The position numbers and the translations under genes are program-made. A DNA stretch of 57,946 nucleotides from UBA1227 sp964539045 (GTDB lineage Bacteria > Bacillota > Clostridia > Oscillospirales > Acutalibacteraceae). The notes below the pieces were generated by a model. The model worked only from the letters and a program-made list of their open reading frames with translations, had not been told where the DNA came from and searched no databases. The DNA is taken from positions 1 through 57,946 of the forward strand of contig CAZIHW010000033.1 of NCBI GenBank assembly GCA_964539045.1, given 5' to 3'. This document shows, in pieces, positions 33,900-41,549 of this stretch (position 1 is the stretch's first letter; every line of letters begins with the position of its first letter).

Positions 33900-34904
33900 T
33901 TATCCCTCCAATAATACTGCGTGCGCTATTCCCGGAACTGTATCTCCCTGTAAGGGCGATACGGTGGACACCAACGCACCGGTACCGACGAAGAGGACTT
34001 TTTTGAGCTTCCCTTCTCTGAGAAGTCTGTATATATACGAACATACAACCGATCCGCTGCATCCGCAGCCGGAGCCCCCGCAATGAACATCTTGATTTTC
34101 CCTGTCAAAAATAAGCATTCCACAGTCAGTATGCACCTCCTCGATGTCGCAACCTTTTTCTGCTTTGAGGAGTTTAATAAGAAGCTCTGACCCCGTATAA
34201 CCTAAGTCTCCGGTCAAAATCATATCGTAGTCATCAGGTGCTGTACATGTATCATCCAAAAAGCCCCATATAGTATCCGCGGCCGCAGGTGCCATTGCCG
34301 CTCCCATATTGTTTTCATCAGTCACACCGTAATCTATAATCTTTCCGAATCTGGCGGCGGTTATATGAGGACCCTCGCCCTTATAAGAGACCACCGCCGC
34401 CCCTGCACCTGTAACGGTACGTTGGGATGTAGGCGGTCGCTGACCACCGTATTCAAGCGGCTGGCGAAACTGCTTTTCAGCTGAGCAAAAATGCGAGCTC
34501 GTCGCCGCTATAACATTCTGTGCACATCCGCTTTCAACAAATATTCCCGAAAGAGCCATAGAAAGTGCCATTGTAGAACACGCCCCGAAAAGGCCGCAGA
34601 ACGGTATATCCATATCTTTTATGCTAAAGTTTGAACTCATGCTTTGATTAAGGAGATCACCCGAAAAAACTATATCAATATCCGACTCTGTTTTTCCGGA
34701 TTTTTTAAGTGCCGTTGCAACTGCCCTCTTATGGAAGGCACTCTCCGCACTTTCCCAGCTGTCCTCATCCATAGAGGCGTCTCCGACATAGTCAAATTCA
34801 TTTTTAAGGGGACCCTCGCCCTCCATCTGTCCGACTACTCCTGCGGAAGCTATTATAGTCGGTTTACTTTTCAATATATAAGTTTTACCTTGTTTTTCCA
34901 TCAT
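33900..34904 (-). CDS. spoVAD: Stage V sporulation protein AD
   Basis: 334 aa of the thiolase-like SpoVAD family: IIASAGVVGQMEGEGPL at the N-terminus, VFSGDLLNQ, FGACSTMALSMAL (Cys in the thiolase position, ~106) and CGGSGCGCSGSVVCSY near the C-terminus. SpoVAD is the cytoplasmic dipicolinic-acid-binding subunit of the SpoVA channel. It lies between spoVAC and spoVAE in the standard order, with an 82-base gap to spoVAC that contains tandem repeats. Confidence 0.93.
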   Translation of the reverse strand: MMEKQGKTYILKSKPTIIASAGVVGQMEGEGPLKNEFDYVGDASMDEDSWESAESAFHKRAVATALKKSGKTESDIDIVFSGDLLNQSMSSNFSIKDMDIPFCGLFGACSTMALSMALSGIFVESGCAQNVIAATSSHFCSAEKQFRQPLEYGGQRPPTSQRTVTGAGAAVVSYKGEGPHITAARFGKIIDYGVTDENNMGAAMAPAAADTIWGFLDDTCTAPDDYDMILTGDLGYTGSELLIKLLKAEKGCDIEEVHTDCGMLIFDRENQDVHCGGSGCGCSGSVVCSYIYRLLREGKLKKVLFVGTGALVSTVSPLQGDTVPGIAHAVLLEG

Positions 34905-34906
34905 AT

Positions 34907-34984
34907 AAATTCACCGTTTTATCATACAATTTCGCCGTTTAATCAAATAAATTCACGTTTTGTCAAGTGAATTCACCGTTTAAG
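34907..34984. repeat. Four degenerate ~20-bp tandem units between spoVAC and spoVAD
   Basis: Units of the form AATTCACCGTTTTATCA recur at about 34907, 34929, 34950 and 34970, each with TTC(A/G)C(C)GTTT as core. They fill almost the entire gap between the two genes. Confidence 0.55.
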
Positions 34985-34986
34985 AT

Positions 34987-35430
34987 TTAATAAAGTTTAA
35001 ACAGGTAAGCTATTACACCGTAAAGACTTGCGGCACTGCAACCGTAAACTATAACGGGTCCCGCTATTTTAAACATGTTTGCGGCTGTACCCATTATTCT
35101 TCCCTCTGTTTGAAACTCCATTGCAGGAGATACTACTGAATTTGCGAAGCCTGTTATGGGAACAATAGTTCCTGCACCGGCAACTTTGGCTATCTTGTCA
35201 AACACGCCTATACCTGTCAATATGGCCGTTATAGCTATAAGGGTCAGACAGGTCAATGCCTTCGCATCATCTTTACCGGCGCCCATGTTAAGATATATTG
35301 TCCTGAACACTTCACCGATTGTACATACAAGTCCGCCTATGATAAATGCAGATATACAGTCCTTGAGCAACGGAGACTTCGGGGCCGCATCTTTTACCAT
35401 TTTTCCATATTCTTCATTAGTAATTCTCAT
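34987..35430 (-). CDS. spoVAC: Stage V sporulation protein AC
   Basis: 147 aa from the ATG at 35430 (AGGGTGA upstream). Hydrophobic segments with FIIGGLVCTIGEVFRTIYL and TIVPITGFANSVVSPAMEF are family hallmarks. SpoVAC is the mechanosensitive membrane subunit of the SpoVA dipicolinic-acid channel. It is the first gene of the spoVAC-spoVAD-spoVAE operon. Confidence 0.92.
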   Translation of the reverse strand: MRITNEEYGKMVKDAAPKSPLLKDCISAFIIGGLVCTIGEVFRTIYLNMGAGKDDAKALTCLTLIAITAILTGIGVFDKIAKVAGAGTIVPITGFANSVVSPAMEFQTEGRIMGTAANMFKIAGPVIVYGCSAASLYGVIAYLFKLY

Positions 35431-35510
35431 AAAATCACCCTGAGTTATTATTCTCACTTGAAGTGAATATATTCGAATGATAAAATCAATGTAATAAAAG
35501 TTTTTTATCC

Positions 35511-35543
35511 CCTGACGGGTTAGCCTGACGGCGCAAATTTGAA
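35511..35543 (+). repeat. Repeat copy in the leader of the lone ABC ATPase
   Basis: A full terminal-repeat match, AGCCTGACGGC-G-CAAATTTG (35522-35541), preceded by a second partial CCTGACGGG (35511-35519). It ends 11 bases before the ATG of the ABC gene. Confidence 0.65.
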
Positions 35544-35554
35544 AGGAAAATGAC

Positions 35555-36235
35555 ATGCACCTTATTGAGTTGAAAAATATTTACAAGATATATAATCCGG
35601 GAGAAAATGAAGTCCACGCACTTGATGGGGTAAACCTGACAATCGACGACGGAGAATTCGTAGCTATAGTAGGCCAATCCGGATCGGGAAAATCTACGAT
35701 GATGAACATGATCGGTTTTCTTGACATCCCAACAAGCGGCGAATATATATTAAAAGGAGAAAATGTCGAAAAGCTCACGGACGATGAGCTCTCCGACATC
35801 AGAAACAAGGAGATAGGATTCATATTTCAGGGATTTAATCTTATCGGCAGCCTTACGGCAGAGGAAAATGTTGAATTGCCGCTTATCTACAGAGGCGTAA
35901 AGAAAGAAGAGAGAATTTCACTCGCAAGAGAAGCTCTCGAGAAGGTCGGAATGGCTCACAGGATGAATCACCTGCCGAATCAGCTTTCCGGAGGACAACA
36001 ACAGAGAGTTGCCATAGCCAGAGCTCTGGCTGCAAAGCCTCCTATCATTTTAGCTGATGAACCCACGGGAAATCTTGATTCCGCTTCGGGAAGCGATGTC
36101 ATGAAAATGCTGTATGAACTACACGAAGACGGAAGAACGGTTATATTGATCACGCATGACGACGACATAGCAGCTACAGCAAAGAGAATAATACGTTTTA
36201 AGGACGGAAAAATAATATCGGATACAAAAAAATAA
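35555..36235 (+). CDS. ABC transporter ATP-binding protein, MacB/LolD type, without a permease
   Basis: 226 aa with a complete nucleotide-binding domain: GQSGSGKST (~38-46), MNMIGFLDIPTSGEY, LSGGQQQRVAIARALA (~143) and ILADEPTGNLD. This subgroup partners MacB/FtsX-like permeases in peptide or lipoprotein export, but no permease gene lies beside it. An AAGGAAA site precedes the ATG, and a repeat copy occupies the leader. It may serve a transporter encoded elsewhere. Confidence 0.87.
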   Translation: MHLIELKNIYKIYNPGENEVHALDGVNLTIDDGEFVAIVGQSGSGKSTMMNMIGFLDIPTSGEYILKGENVEKLTDDELSDIRNKEIGFIFQGFNLIGSLTAEENVELPLIYRGVKKEERISLAREALEKVGMAHRMNHLPNQLSGGQQQRVAIARALAAKPPIILADEPTGNLDSASGSDVMKMLYELHEDGRTVILITHDDDIAATAKRIIRFKDGKIISDTKK

Positions 36236-36267
36236 GTACAAAAAATAGATTTAAAAAAACATATTAT

Positions 36268-36300
36268 AAAAACCTTCCATTTTCATGGAAGGTTTTTGTA
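36268..36300 (+). terminator. Intrinsic terminator after the lone ABC gene (bidirectional)
   Basis: AAAACCTTCCAT pairs with ATGGAAGGTTTT around TTTC (about 36269-36296), then TTGT. It overlaps the 3' end of cobC and can stop transcription both ways. Confidence 0.75.
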
Positions 36301-36873
36301 TGTCCAGGTATCATTATCCAGTTCAATAACATAACCGCACCCGTTTTCAGGCTCCCATTCGTAAAGAGTCTTACTTGGCAGCGGAAATAAATGGTCCATT
36401 ATATTGTAAATTGTTCCTCCGTGACAAACTACAACGGCATCGCAGTCAAGTTCGGAGACTAATTTTTCAAATGTTTTCACAACTCTTAATCTCATTTGCT
36501 CTCCGCTTTCACCGCCCGGAGTTACGTTTTTACCAAAGTCGCCGCTTATCCACTCTATAAAATCCGGATCATCCTTCAGTTCTTCATATGTCCTGTCCTC
36601 GAACGAGCCGAAATTAAGCTCGTTAAATCCCGGTAATACCTCGTAGTTAAGGGATTCCCTAGGATTTGCAAAAAGCAAATTGAGAGTCTCTTTTGTCCTG
36701 GATAATTCAGTTGTAAAGTATTTTAGCTTTACTTCTGCTAAATCTTTGTACTTTTCGCGCTGTTCTTCCAATAATCTGACACCGTTTTCAGACAGGTGCG
36801 CATCCGTGAGACCGCAGTAACTACGTCGTTCATTGGATGTTGTTCTGCCATGCCTAATCAAGTATATCTTCAT
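36283..36873 (-). CDS. cobC: Alpha-ribazole phosphatase (histidine phosphatase family)
   Basis: 196 aa from the ATG at 36873. It opens with the phosphoglycerate-mutase motif YLIRHGRT (catalytic His near residue 8), with ELSRTKETLNLL and the second His in VVVCHGGTI. Alone this would be a generic phosphatase, but as last gene of a cobalamin nucleotide-loop operon, alpha-ribazole-5'-phosphate dephosphorylation is the natural role. Its ATG overlaps the stop of the preceding mini-CobU gene (ATGA). Confidence 0.82.
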   Translation of the reverse strand: MKIYLIRHGRTTSNERRSYCGLTDAHLSENGVRLLEEQREKYKDLAEVKLKYFTTELSRTKETLNLLFANPRESLNYEVLPGFNELNFGSFEDRTYEELKDDPDFIEWISGDFGKNVTPGGESGEQMRLRVVKTFEKLVSELDCDAVVVCHGGTIYNIMDHLFPLPSKTLYEWEPENGCGYVIELDNDTWTYKNLP

Positions 36874-37244
36874 TTTAACTGCTGCTCCAATCCACAAAAA
36901 ACACGGGTAACGGTTCGGGCATTTTCAGTAAGATATGTACATAGCCTGCCGGTCATCTCACGCCAACTTCTGAGTGTTGAATCTATCGGTACAACACCGC
37001 AGAATATATCATCACATATTATGACACTGTCCTGCCACTCGGCCTTATGAAGTTCAAAGTATTCCTTTGCTTCAATACCGTTTTTTACGCAGTAAAGCGA
37101 GAACTTATCAACGCCGTAGATACACTTTTTTGAAAAATCAATATCACATTCACCGCAAATAAAAATATCCGAAACAGATATTTTAAACTTTCTTCTCGCA
37201 ACATCGAGCTTCCCCTGATATGCTCCGCCTATAATAAAATCCAT
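36870..37244 (-). CDS. Short CobU-like P-loop protein
   Basis: 124 aa from the ATG at 37244 (GAGG upstream). A P-loop-like FIIGGAYQGKLD opens the protein, and the C-terminal half (GVVPIDSTLRSWREMTGRLC) follows the CobU pattern around the GMGIVP and GR motifs. The kinase/guanylyltransferase middle is much shortened: CobU is usually ~180 aa. A full-length cobU is two genes upstream, so this is a second, reduced paralogue. Its function is unknown; a regulatory or accessory role is possible. The stop overlaps the cobC start. Confidence 0.7.
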   Translation of the reverse strand: MDFIIGGAYQGKLDVARRKFKISVSDIFICGECDIDFSKKCIYGVDKFSLYCVKNGIEAKEYFELHKAEWQDSVIICDDIFCGVVPIDSTLRSWREMTGRLCTYLTENARTVTRVFCGLEQQLK

Positions 37245-37284
37245 CCACAAAACCTCTTGCAATTAATTATAAAATAGCCATAAC

Positions 37285-38076
37285 TTATATGATAGCCATA
37301 ACCGGATTTACCAGCGCATAAGCTATAACTCCGGTCAATTCCGCTATAGTAAGCGAATATCCCGCTATATCACCATTCATTCCCTTAAGATTGCGATAAG
37401 CTTTTGTTAAAGCGCATACATAGCCTAACATCGCAGCAGGGAGAACCACAGCATACGCGCCGCATAATATCACAGCCAGGGTAAGATCCAGGATTAACGC
37501 AAAAATCAAAAAGGCAATTTGCCCCTTACTTATACCCTCTCTGTACTTACCCGAAAACTGGCTTGTGTCCATCGGTGGCAATGTAGTAACTGCAATAGCC
37601 GACATACATCTTGATATAACAGGAAGAAAAATCAAAATTAATATACTTTCATTTGTAAAATCAAGGCTCAATGATGCCGCGAAGTTGAACAATAAGACCA
37701 TTACAACCGCTATAACAGCAAAAGCTCCGACATTTGAGTCCTTCAAAATTCTTCTTCTCTCCTGAAGGTCCCTGCACGACTTTACTGCATCCGTAACATC
37801 CATAAATCCATCCAAATGCATAAATCCCGATGCGACATACGGATAGGCTGCAAAAATCACAGCTGCCAACGGCAAAGGCAAGCAACCTATTTGAATCAGC
37901 TTGTGAATAACAAGGGTGAGTAATGCCCAAACAGAACCTATTTCAAGTCCGACTATCGGAAGGCATGCCGTCATCAATGGTCTGGCATCATCGTCCCACT
38001 TATAAAACGGCATAGGGAATGCGCAAAACATAGTCATAGACATAAGGCACGCCTTAGCGCATTTTACCATCTTCAT
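37285..38076 (-). CDS. cobS: Adenosylcobinamide-GDP ribazoletransferase (cobalamin synthase)
   Basis: 263 aa taken from the ATG at 38076; an ATG two codons later is equally possible. Multi-pass membrane enzyme with the metal-binding motif SGFMHLDGFMDVTDA (family GGLHLDGLADTADG, ~85-99) and SNVGAFAVIAVVMVLL. CobS joins alpha-ribazole (phosphate) to adenosylcobinamide-GDP, completing cobalamin. The start overlaps the cobU end by 23 bases. Confidence 0.9.
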   Translation of the reverse strand: MKMVKCAKACLMSMTMFCAFPMPFYKWDDDARPLMTACLPIVGLEIGSVWALLTLVIHKLIQIGCLPLPLAAVIFAAYPYVASGFMHLDGFMDVTDAVKSCRDLQERRRILKDSNVGAFAVIAVVMVLLFNFAASLSLDFTNESILILIFLPVISRCMSAIAVTTLPPMDTSQFSGKYREGISKGQIAFLIFALILDLTLAVILCGAYAVVLPAAMLGYVCALTKAYRNLKGMNGDIAGYSLTIAELTGVIAYALVNPVMAII

Positions 38077-38629
38077 CCCACTCACATCCTTTGTAGTACA
38101 CTTTATTGCCTGCACAAATTTCCACTACGGAATCACACAAAGCTGCAAGCTCCCTGTCAACAACTGACAGTCCCTTGCGATACACTTCTGTAAATTCATC
38201 GTATTCCGCTGAGTCGGAATATAAAAAGTCACTTACAAAAACAGCATTTTGGACAGAAAGTGCAAAATCATGAAGTTCACTTGCACATCTCTCGCCGGCT
38301 TGAGGATCTCCGGTCTTCGAAAAGTCGCTTCCGAACATCTCATTAAGAAGTAATGCGGTGACGCTGTCCATTAAAAACGTGCCCTTGACCTTTCCGTCAG
38401 AGCCTCTCTCCAAGCCGTCCAGCGCGTTTAAAATCTCAGTCCCGCATTCTATGGTTTTAAAGCCCCAGCCGTCACGTTCTCTCAAATGCCGCTTTATTCT
38501 CTCGTGATCCTCTTCATCATATGGAATCATGGTTGCCACATAGTAAAGCGGACCGCCAAGCCCTGCCGCTACTTTTTGGGCAAACATGGATTTCCCGTTT
38601 TTACATCCCCCGGATATGAATACATTCAT
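38054..38629 (-). CDS. cobU: Adenosylcobinamide kinase / adenosylcobinamide-phosphate guanylyltransferase
   Basis: 191 aa. The P-loop GGCKNGKS (residues 7-14), YYVATMIPYDEEDHERIKRH (family YIATA...D.EM..RI..H) and a Ser/Asp-rich DSVTALLLNEMF segment mark the bifunctional CobU. It phosphorylates adenosylcobinamide and attaches GMP, preparing it for CobS. It overlaps cobT upstream by four bases and cobS downstream, so translation is coupled. Confidence 0.9.
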   Translation of the reverse strand: MNVFISGGCKNGKSMFAQKVAAGLGGPLYYVATMIPYDEEDHERIKRHLRERDGWGFKTIECGTEILNALDGLERGSDGKVKGTFLMDSVTALLLNEMFGSDFSKTGDPQAGERCASELHDFALSVQNAVFVSDFLYSDSAEYDEFTEVYRKGLSVVDRELAALCDSVVEICAGNKVYYKGCEWDEDGKMR

Positions 38630-39741
38630 CGATTTTTGTCCTCTACGGTATATTTGTCCCCTTCGCGTATCTCATCAAGGAATTCATCATCTATACCGGC
38701 ATGTTCAAAATCTGACATCTTATTTATTATTGCGCATGCGGCATCAAGAACCTGCATTGCCAAAGGGCAACCGCTTCCCTCGCCGAGCCTCATTCCAAGC
38801 AAAAGCATGGGCTCAAGTCCAAGCTCCTCAATAGCTATTTTATAGCCTATCTCAAAAGATGCATGGGACGGCACGAGATATTCACGCACATTGGGACAGA
38901 GTCTGACAGCACACAAAGCGGCAACAACAGATATAAATCCGTCTATAATAACGGGAACTCTGTTTGCAGCACAAGCTATAAAAGCCCCCGTCATGGCTGC
39001 TATATCAAATCCACCTATTTTTGCGATCACATCAACTACATCGTTTTTATCAGGAGCATTTATCTCTATGGCGGTCTTTATAACTTCTTTTTTTCTTTTG
39101 AAACTATCGTCTGTAACGCCTCCGCCCTTTCCGGTTACATCTTCAACATCGGAATCAGTAAGGAAAGCGAGTATAGCGGATGAGGTTGTAGTATTTCCTA
39201 TGCCCATCTCACCTATGCCGACAGCATCTGCATCCTTTGCATAAAGTTCTACCATCTCAACACCGGTCATAAGTGCGGTAACAGCCTGCTCCCTGGTCAT
39301 AGCGGGACCCTTAACTATGTTCTGAGTACCGTATGCTATCTTTCTGTTTATGACAGCAGGGTCCTTAATGTCGGTATAGACCCCAACATCACACACGTGT
39401 ATATCCACACCGAAATGCTTGCAAAGTGTAGCAGCACCGGTCTTGGCACGTGTAAGGTTTATCGTCTGCTGCAATGTAATCAATTGAGGACAACACGAAA
39501 CTCCCTCTTCTACAACCCCGTTATCTGCGGCAAACACAAGAAGTACTTTTTTGTCCATTGTATTGTTTACCCTTCCGGTTATACCGGCGAGTTGAACGGA
39601 TAGGTCTTCAAGGCGACCCAACGCACCCGGTGGTTTTGCCAGTTGAGCCTGACGTTTAAGAGCCTTGTCCATGGCCTCCCGATCCGGTTCTTTAACTGAT
39701 GCTATAACCTCATTCAGCGCATCTTCATTTTTTACTATCAT
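38626..39741 (-). CDS. cobT: Nicotinate-nucleotide:dimethylbenzimidazole phosphoribosyltransferase
   Basis: 371 aa from the ATG at 39741, which has AAGGGG eight bases upstream and overlaps the preceding stop (ATGA). CobT motifs are QAQLAKPPGALGRLEDL, VLLVFAADNGVVEEGVS, MGIGNTTTSSAI, GGFDIAAMTGA and the C-terminal LGEGSGCPLAM with the catalytic Glu. It makes the alpha-ribazole phosphate lower ligand. With cobU, cobS and cobC it forms a complete nucleotide-loop set, enough for corrinoid salvage from imported cobinamide. Confidence 0.92.
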   Translation of the reverse strand: MIVKNEDALNEVIASVKEPDREAMDKALKRQAQLAKPPGALGRLEDLSVQLAGITGRVNNTMDKKVLLVFAADNGVVEEGVSCCPQLITLQQTINLTRAKTGAATLCKHFGVDIHVCDVGVYTDIKDPAVINRKIAYGTQNIVKGPAMTREQAVTALMTGVEMVELYAKDADAVGIGEMGIGNTTTSSAILAFLTDSDVEDVTGKGGGVTDDSFKRKKEVIKTAIEINAPDKNDVVDVIAKIGGFDIAAMTGAFIACAANRVPVIIDGFISVVAALCAVRLCPNVREYLVPSHASFEIGYKIAIEELGLEPMLLLGMRLGEGSGCPLAMQVLDAACAIINKMSDFEHAGIDDEFLDEIREGDKYTVEDKNR

Positions 39742-40544
39742 TTGATTAACCCCTTTTCCAAAAGCCACAATATAGAATCCTCAGCATCTGATACCTCCAA
39801 AGAACAGGTAGCTTCAGGGGTCAGTCTGTCAATCATATAAAACAACTTTGTCATATCTATAGTTCCGTCATATACCGGGTTGTGCATATCTCTGAGACCG
39901 GTATTATTATGTATGTGGTAGTGATCAATGTACGGTGCGCATATCTCAAGCCATTCATAAACGCTGTCACAAACCTCAGTAGACTCACCGATTTGGTTAA
40001 ACTTAATATGCTTCCCGTAGCCTATGCACGCATTGGCATGTCCGAAGTCCAGACACAGCTTAAAGCGGGGATCATCTACTTCCTTTACAATGTTAAAAAG
40101 CATTTTGGGCTGGTATTCGAGCACATTTTCGAAAACTATGGTAAAATCCTCGGGAACTCTATTTATAAAATTCTTCCAAAATATCTTTGCCCGGTCCTCA
40201 AACCAACACTCATAATACATCTGGTTCGTATAACCCGAATGGACCACCATTTTTTTACAACCGTAAGAAACAGCAAGTTCAAGGGCTTGTGCATATCTTT
40301 TCTCTGTTATTTCCAATACCAAGGGGTCTATTGCAGCCGGGCTTATCTCATTGTAAGGTGCGTGTAAAATAAGGCGATCATTCCCGCTTATTATTTCTTT
40401 CACCTCAGGGTCTATTTTATCAAAGTCACGGTCCATATTCCACGCTGTACAAAATTGTGCTATCTCTATACCCAACCCGTATTTTCGGGACGTTTCGGAA
40501 ACATCTGATGCAACAGTTGACAAAAATACTTTTTCCCTCTTCAT
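39738..40544 (-). CDS. TIM-barrel sugar phosphate isomerase/epimerase family protein
   Basis: 268 aa from the ATG at 40544, with AAGGAAG upstream. AP_endonuc_2-type barrel: LILHAPYNEISP (~60), KKMVVHSGYTNQM, IVFENVLEY, FKLCLDFGHANAC and YIDHYHIHNNTGLRD give the His/Glu/Asp metal ligands of the family. Members isomerise or epimerise sugars, or act as endonuclease IV. It is the first gene of the corrinoid operon and is coupled to cobT; what it does there is not known to me. No cobalamin riboswitch is visible upstream. Confidence 0.75.
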   Translation of the reverse strand: MKREKVFLSTVASDVSETSRKYGLGIEIAQFCTAWNMDRDFDKIDPEVKEIISGNDRLILHAPYNEISPAAIDPLVLEITEKRYAQALELAVSYGCKKMVVHSGYTNQMYYECWFEDRAKIFWKNFINRVPEDFTIVFENVLEYQPKMLFNIVKEVDDPRFKLCLDFGHANACIGYGKHIKFNQIGESTEVCDSVYEWLEICAPYIDHYHIHNNTGLRDMHNPVYDGTIDMTKLFYMIDRLTPEATCSLEVSDAEDSILWLLEKGLIK

Positions 40545-40609
40545 TGCGATACTTCCTTTCCTGAATTTCGGTTGTGCCTCAATCTCACTGATTAAGTTTA
40601 TCATAAAAT

Positions 40610-40638
40610 TTGACATTATAAAACTTATCTTGTAAAAT
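40610..40638 (+). promoter_or_regulatory. Promoter of the sortase gene
   Basis: TTGACA (40610-40615), a 17-base spacer and TAAAAT (40633-40638) on the plus strand, 62 bases before the sortase ATG. Confidence 0.55.
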
Positions 40639-40700
40639 TTTATCAATAAAAAAGACAAAAGTCACCGGTTATAACTTTTCTGATAACACGAGGAAAACTA

Positions 40701-41435
40701 ATGAGATATCCAAAAAATAAAAACTCCAAAATTATTATCGCTATTTTATGCATACTCATAGTGGCGGCGACGGCCATAGCTGTTACATTTTTTGTAAAAA
40801 ACGCGTCAAAGGAAGAAAACACGACTGCTTCACCTTCGACAACAAAGCCTGTTGCGACTACATCGCCCTATGTGCTGCTTTCCGACATAGACAGAGAATT
40901 TCACAATAAACAAATAATAGGACGTGTCGTTTCTGAAGATTTAAATGTAAATTGCAATCTTATTTTCGGTACAACGGACGAGTGTTTATCATTGGGTGCA
41001 GGTTTACATAAAACCAGCAGCATTCCCGGATATACTACCCCTCCTGTTATAGCCGGCCATTGCCAGACCGTATTTAAGGGATTTAAAAATGCCGAGGTCG
41101 GAGATACCATAACGGTTGAGATGCCATACGGAGATTATACATATAAGATTTCCGAGATTAAAATTATGGATAAAAATGAATTCGACTTTGCTGTTTTGAG
41201 AGAACCTATAAAAAAAGCCATTTTCTATACTTGCTATCCTTTTGAAAAAGTTAGCTACGTAAAAACTGACAGAATGTTTTTATATTGTGATTATATCAGC
41301 GGCGACAGGATACTGGATGATGTGAACTTTACCGTCCCGGACGACGTAACAAACAAATACGGGGCACTTGTAAACCAAAAAAAAGATGAATCAACCAAGA
41401 AAGATTTTACAACAACAAACGTACTGAAAAAATAG
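40701..41435 (+). CDS. Class D sortase
   Basis: 244 aa. An N-terminal membrane anchor (IIIAILCILIVAATAIAVTFF, ~11-31), a Thr/Ser-rich linker (~38-55), then the sortase barrel. The catalytic triad is visible: His in VIAGHCQTVF (~119), Cys in FYTCYPF (~177) and Arg in TDRMFLYC (~190). The Cys motif and size fit class D, common in spore formers, some of which act on mother-cell or spore proteins. Downstream on the opposite strand are two membrane-tethered wall enzymes. One possible substrate is the surface protein at the end of the window. Confidence 0.85.
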   Translation: MRYPKNKNSKIIIAILCILIVAATAIAVTFFVKNASKEENTTASPSTTKPVATTSPYVLLSDIDREFHNKQIIGRVVSEDLNVNCNLIFGTTDECLSLGAGLHKTSSIPGYTTPPVIAGHCQTVFKGFKNAEVGDTITVEMPYGDYTYKISEIKIMDKNEFDFAVLREPIKKAIFYTCYPFEKVSYVKTDRMFLYCDYISGDRILDDVNFTVPDDVTNKYGALVNQKKDESTKKDFTTTNVLKK

Positions 41436-41470
41436 CCTGTATAACATAAAATATCCTGTATAACATAAAA
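41435..41470. repeat. Direct duplication after the sortase gene
   Basis: CCTGTATAACATAAAA occurs twice in tandem, separated by four bases or fewer, directly before the terminator stem. Confidence 0.5.
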
Positions 41471-41502
41471 ACCCATCGGACTAAACCGATGGGTTTTATT
41501 TT
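41469..41502 (+). terminator. Intrinsic terminator after the sortase gene
   Basis: AAACCCATCGG (41469-41479) pairs with 41486-41496, then TATTTTG. It may also serve the convergent C39 gene. Confidence 0.8.
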
Positions 41503-41549
41503 GTAGAGATTCAGTCTTATTGCGTTTCAGCTTGACGGCGAAAAACAAT

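Noticed and set aside
34905..34986. CRISPR-like array
   Set aside because: The tandem units are degenerate, about 20 bases, lack unique spacers of constant length, and there are no cas genes anywhere in the window.
35445..35474. Possible forespore sigma-G promoter before spoVAC (GAATA, 17 bases, AATAATA on the minus strand)
   Set aside because: The -10 match is good, but the implied start would fall inside the ribosome binding site, leaving no leader; too weak to list as a feature.
39645..39656. GAGCCTGACG inside cobT as another repeat copy
   Set aside because: It lies in conserved coding sequence (QAQLAKPPG region), so chance is the simpler explanation.
40545..40700. Cobalamin riboswitch before the cob operon
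   Set aside because: None of the conserved blocks of that riboswitch is visible; the region is AT-rich with only promoter-like sequences.
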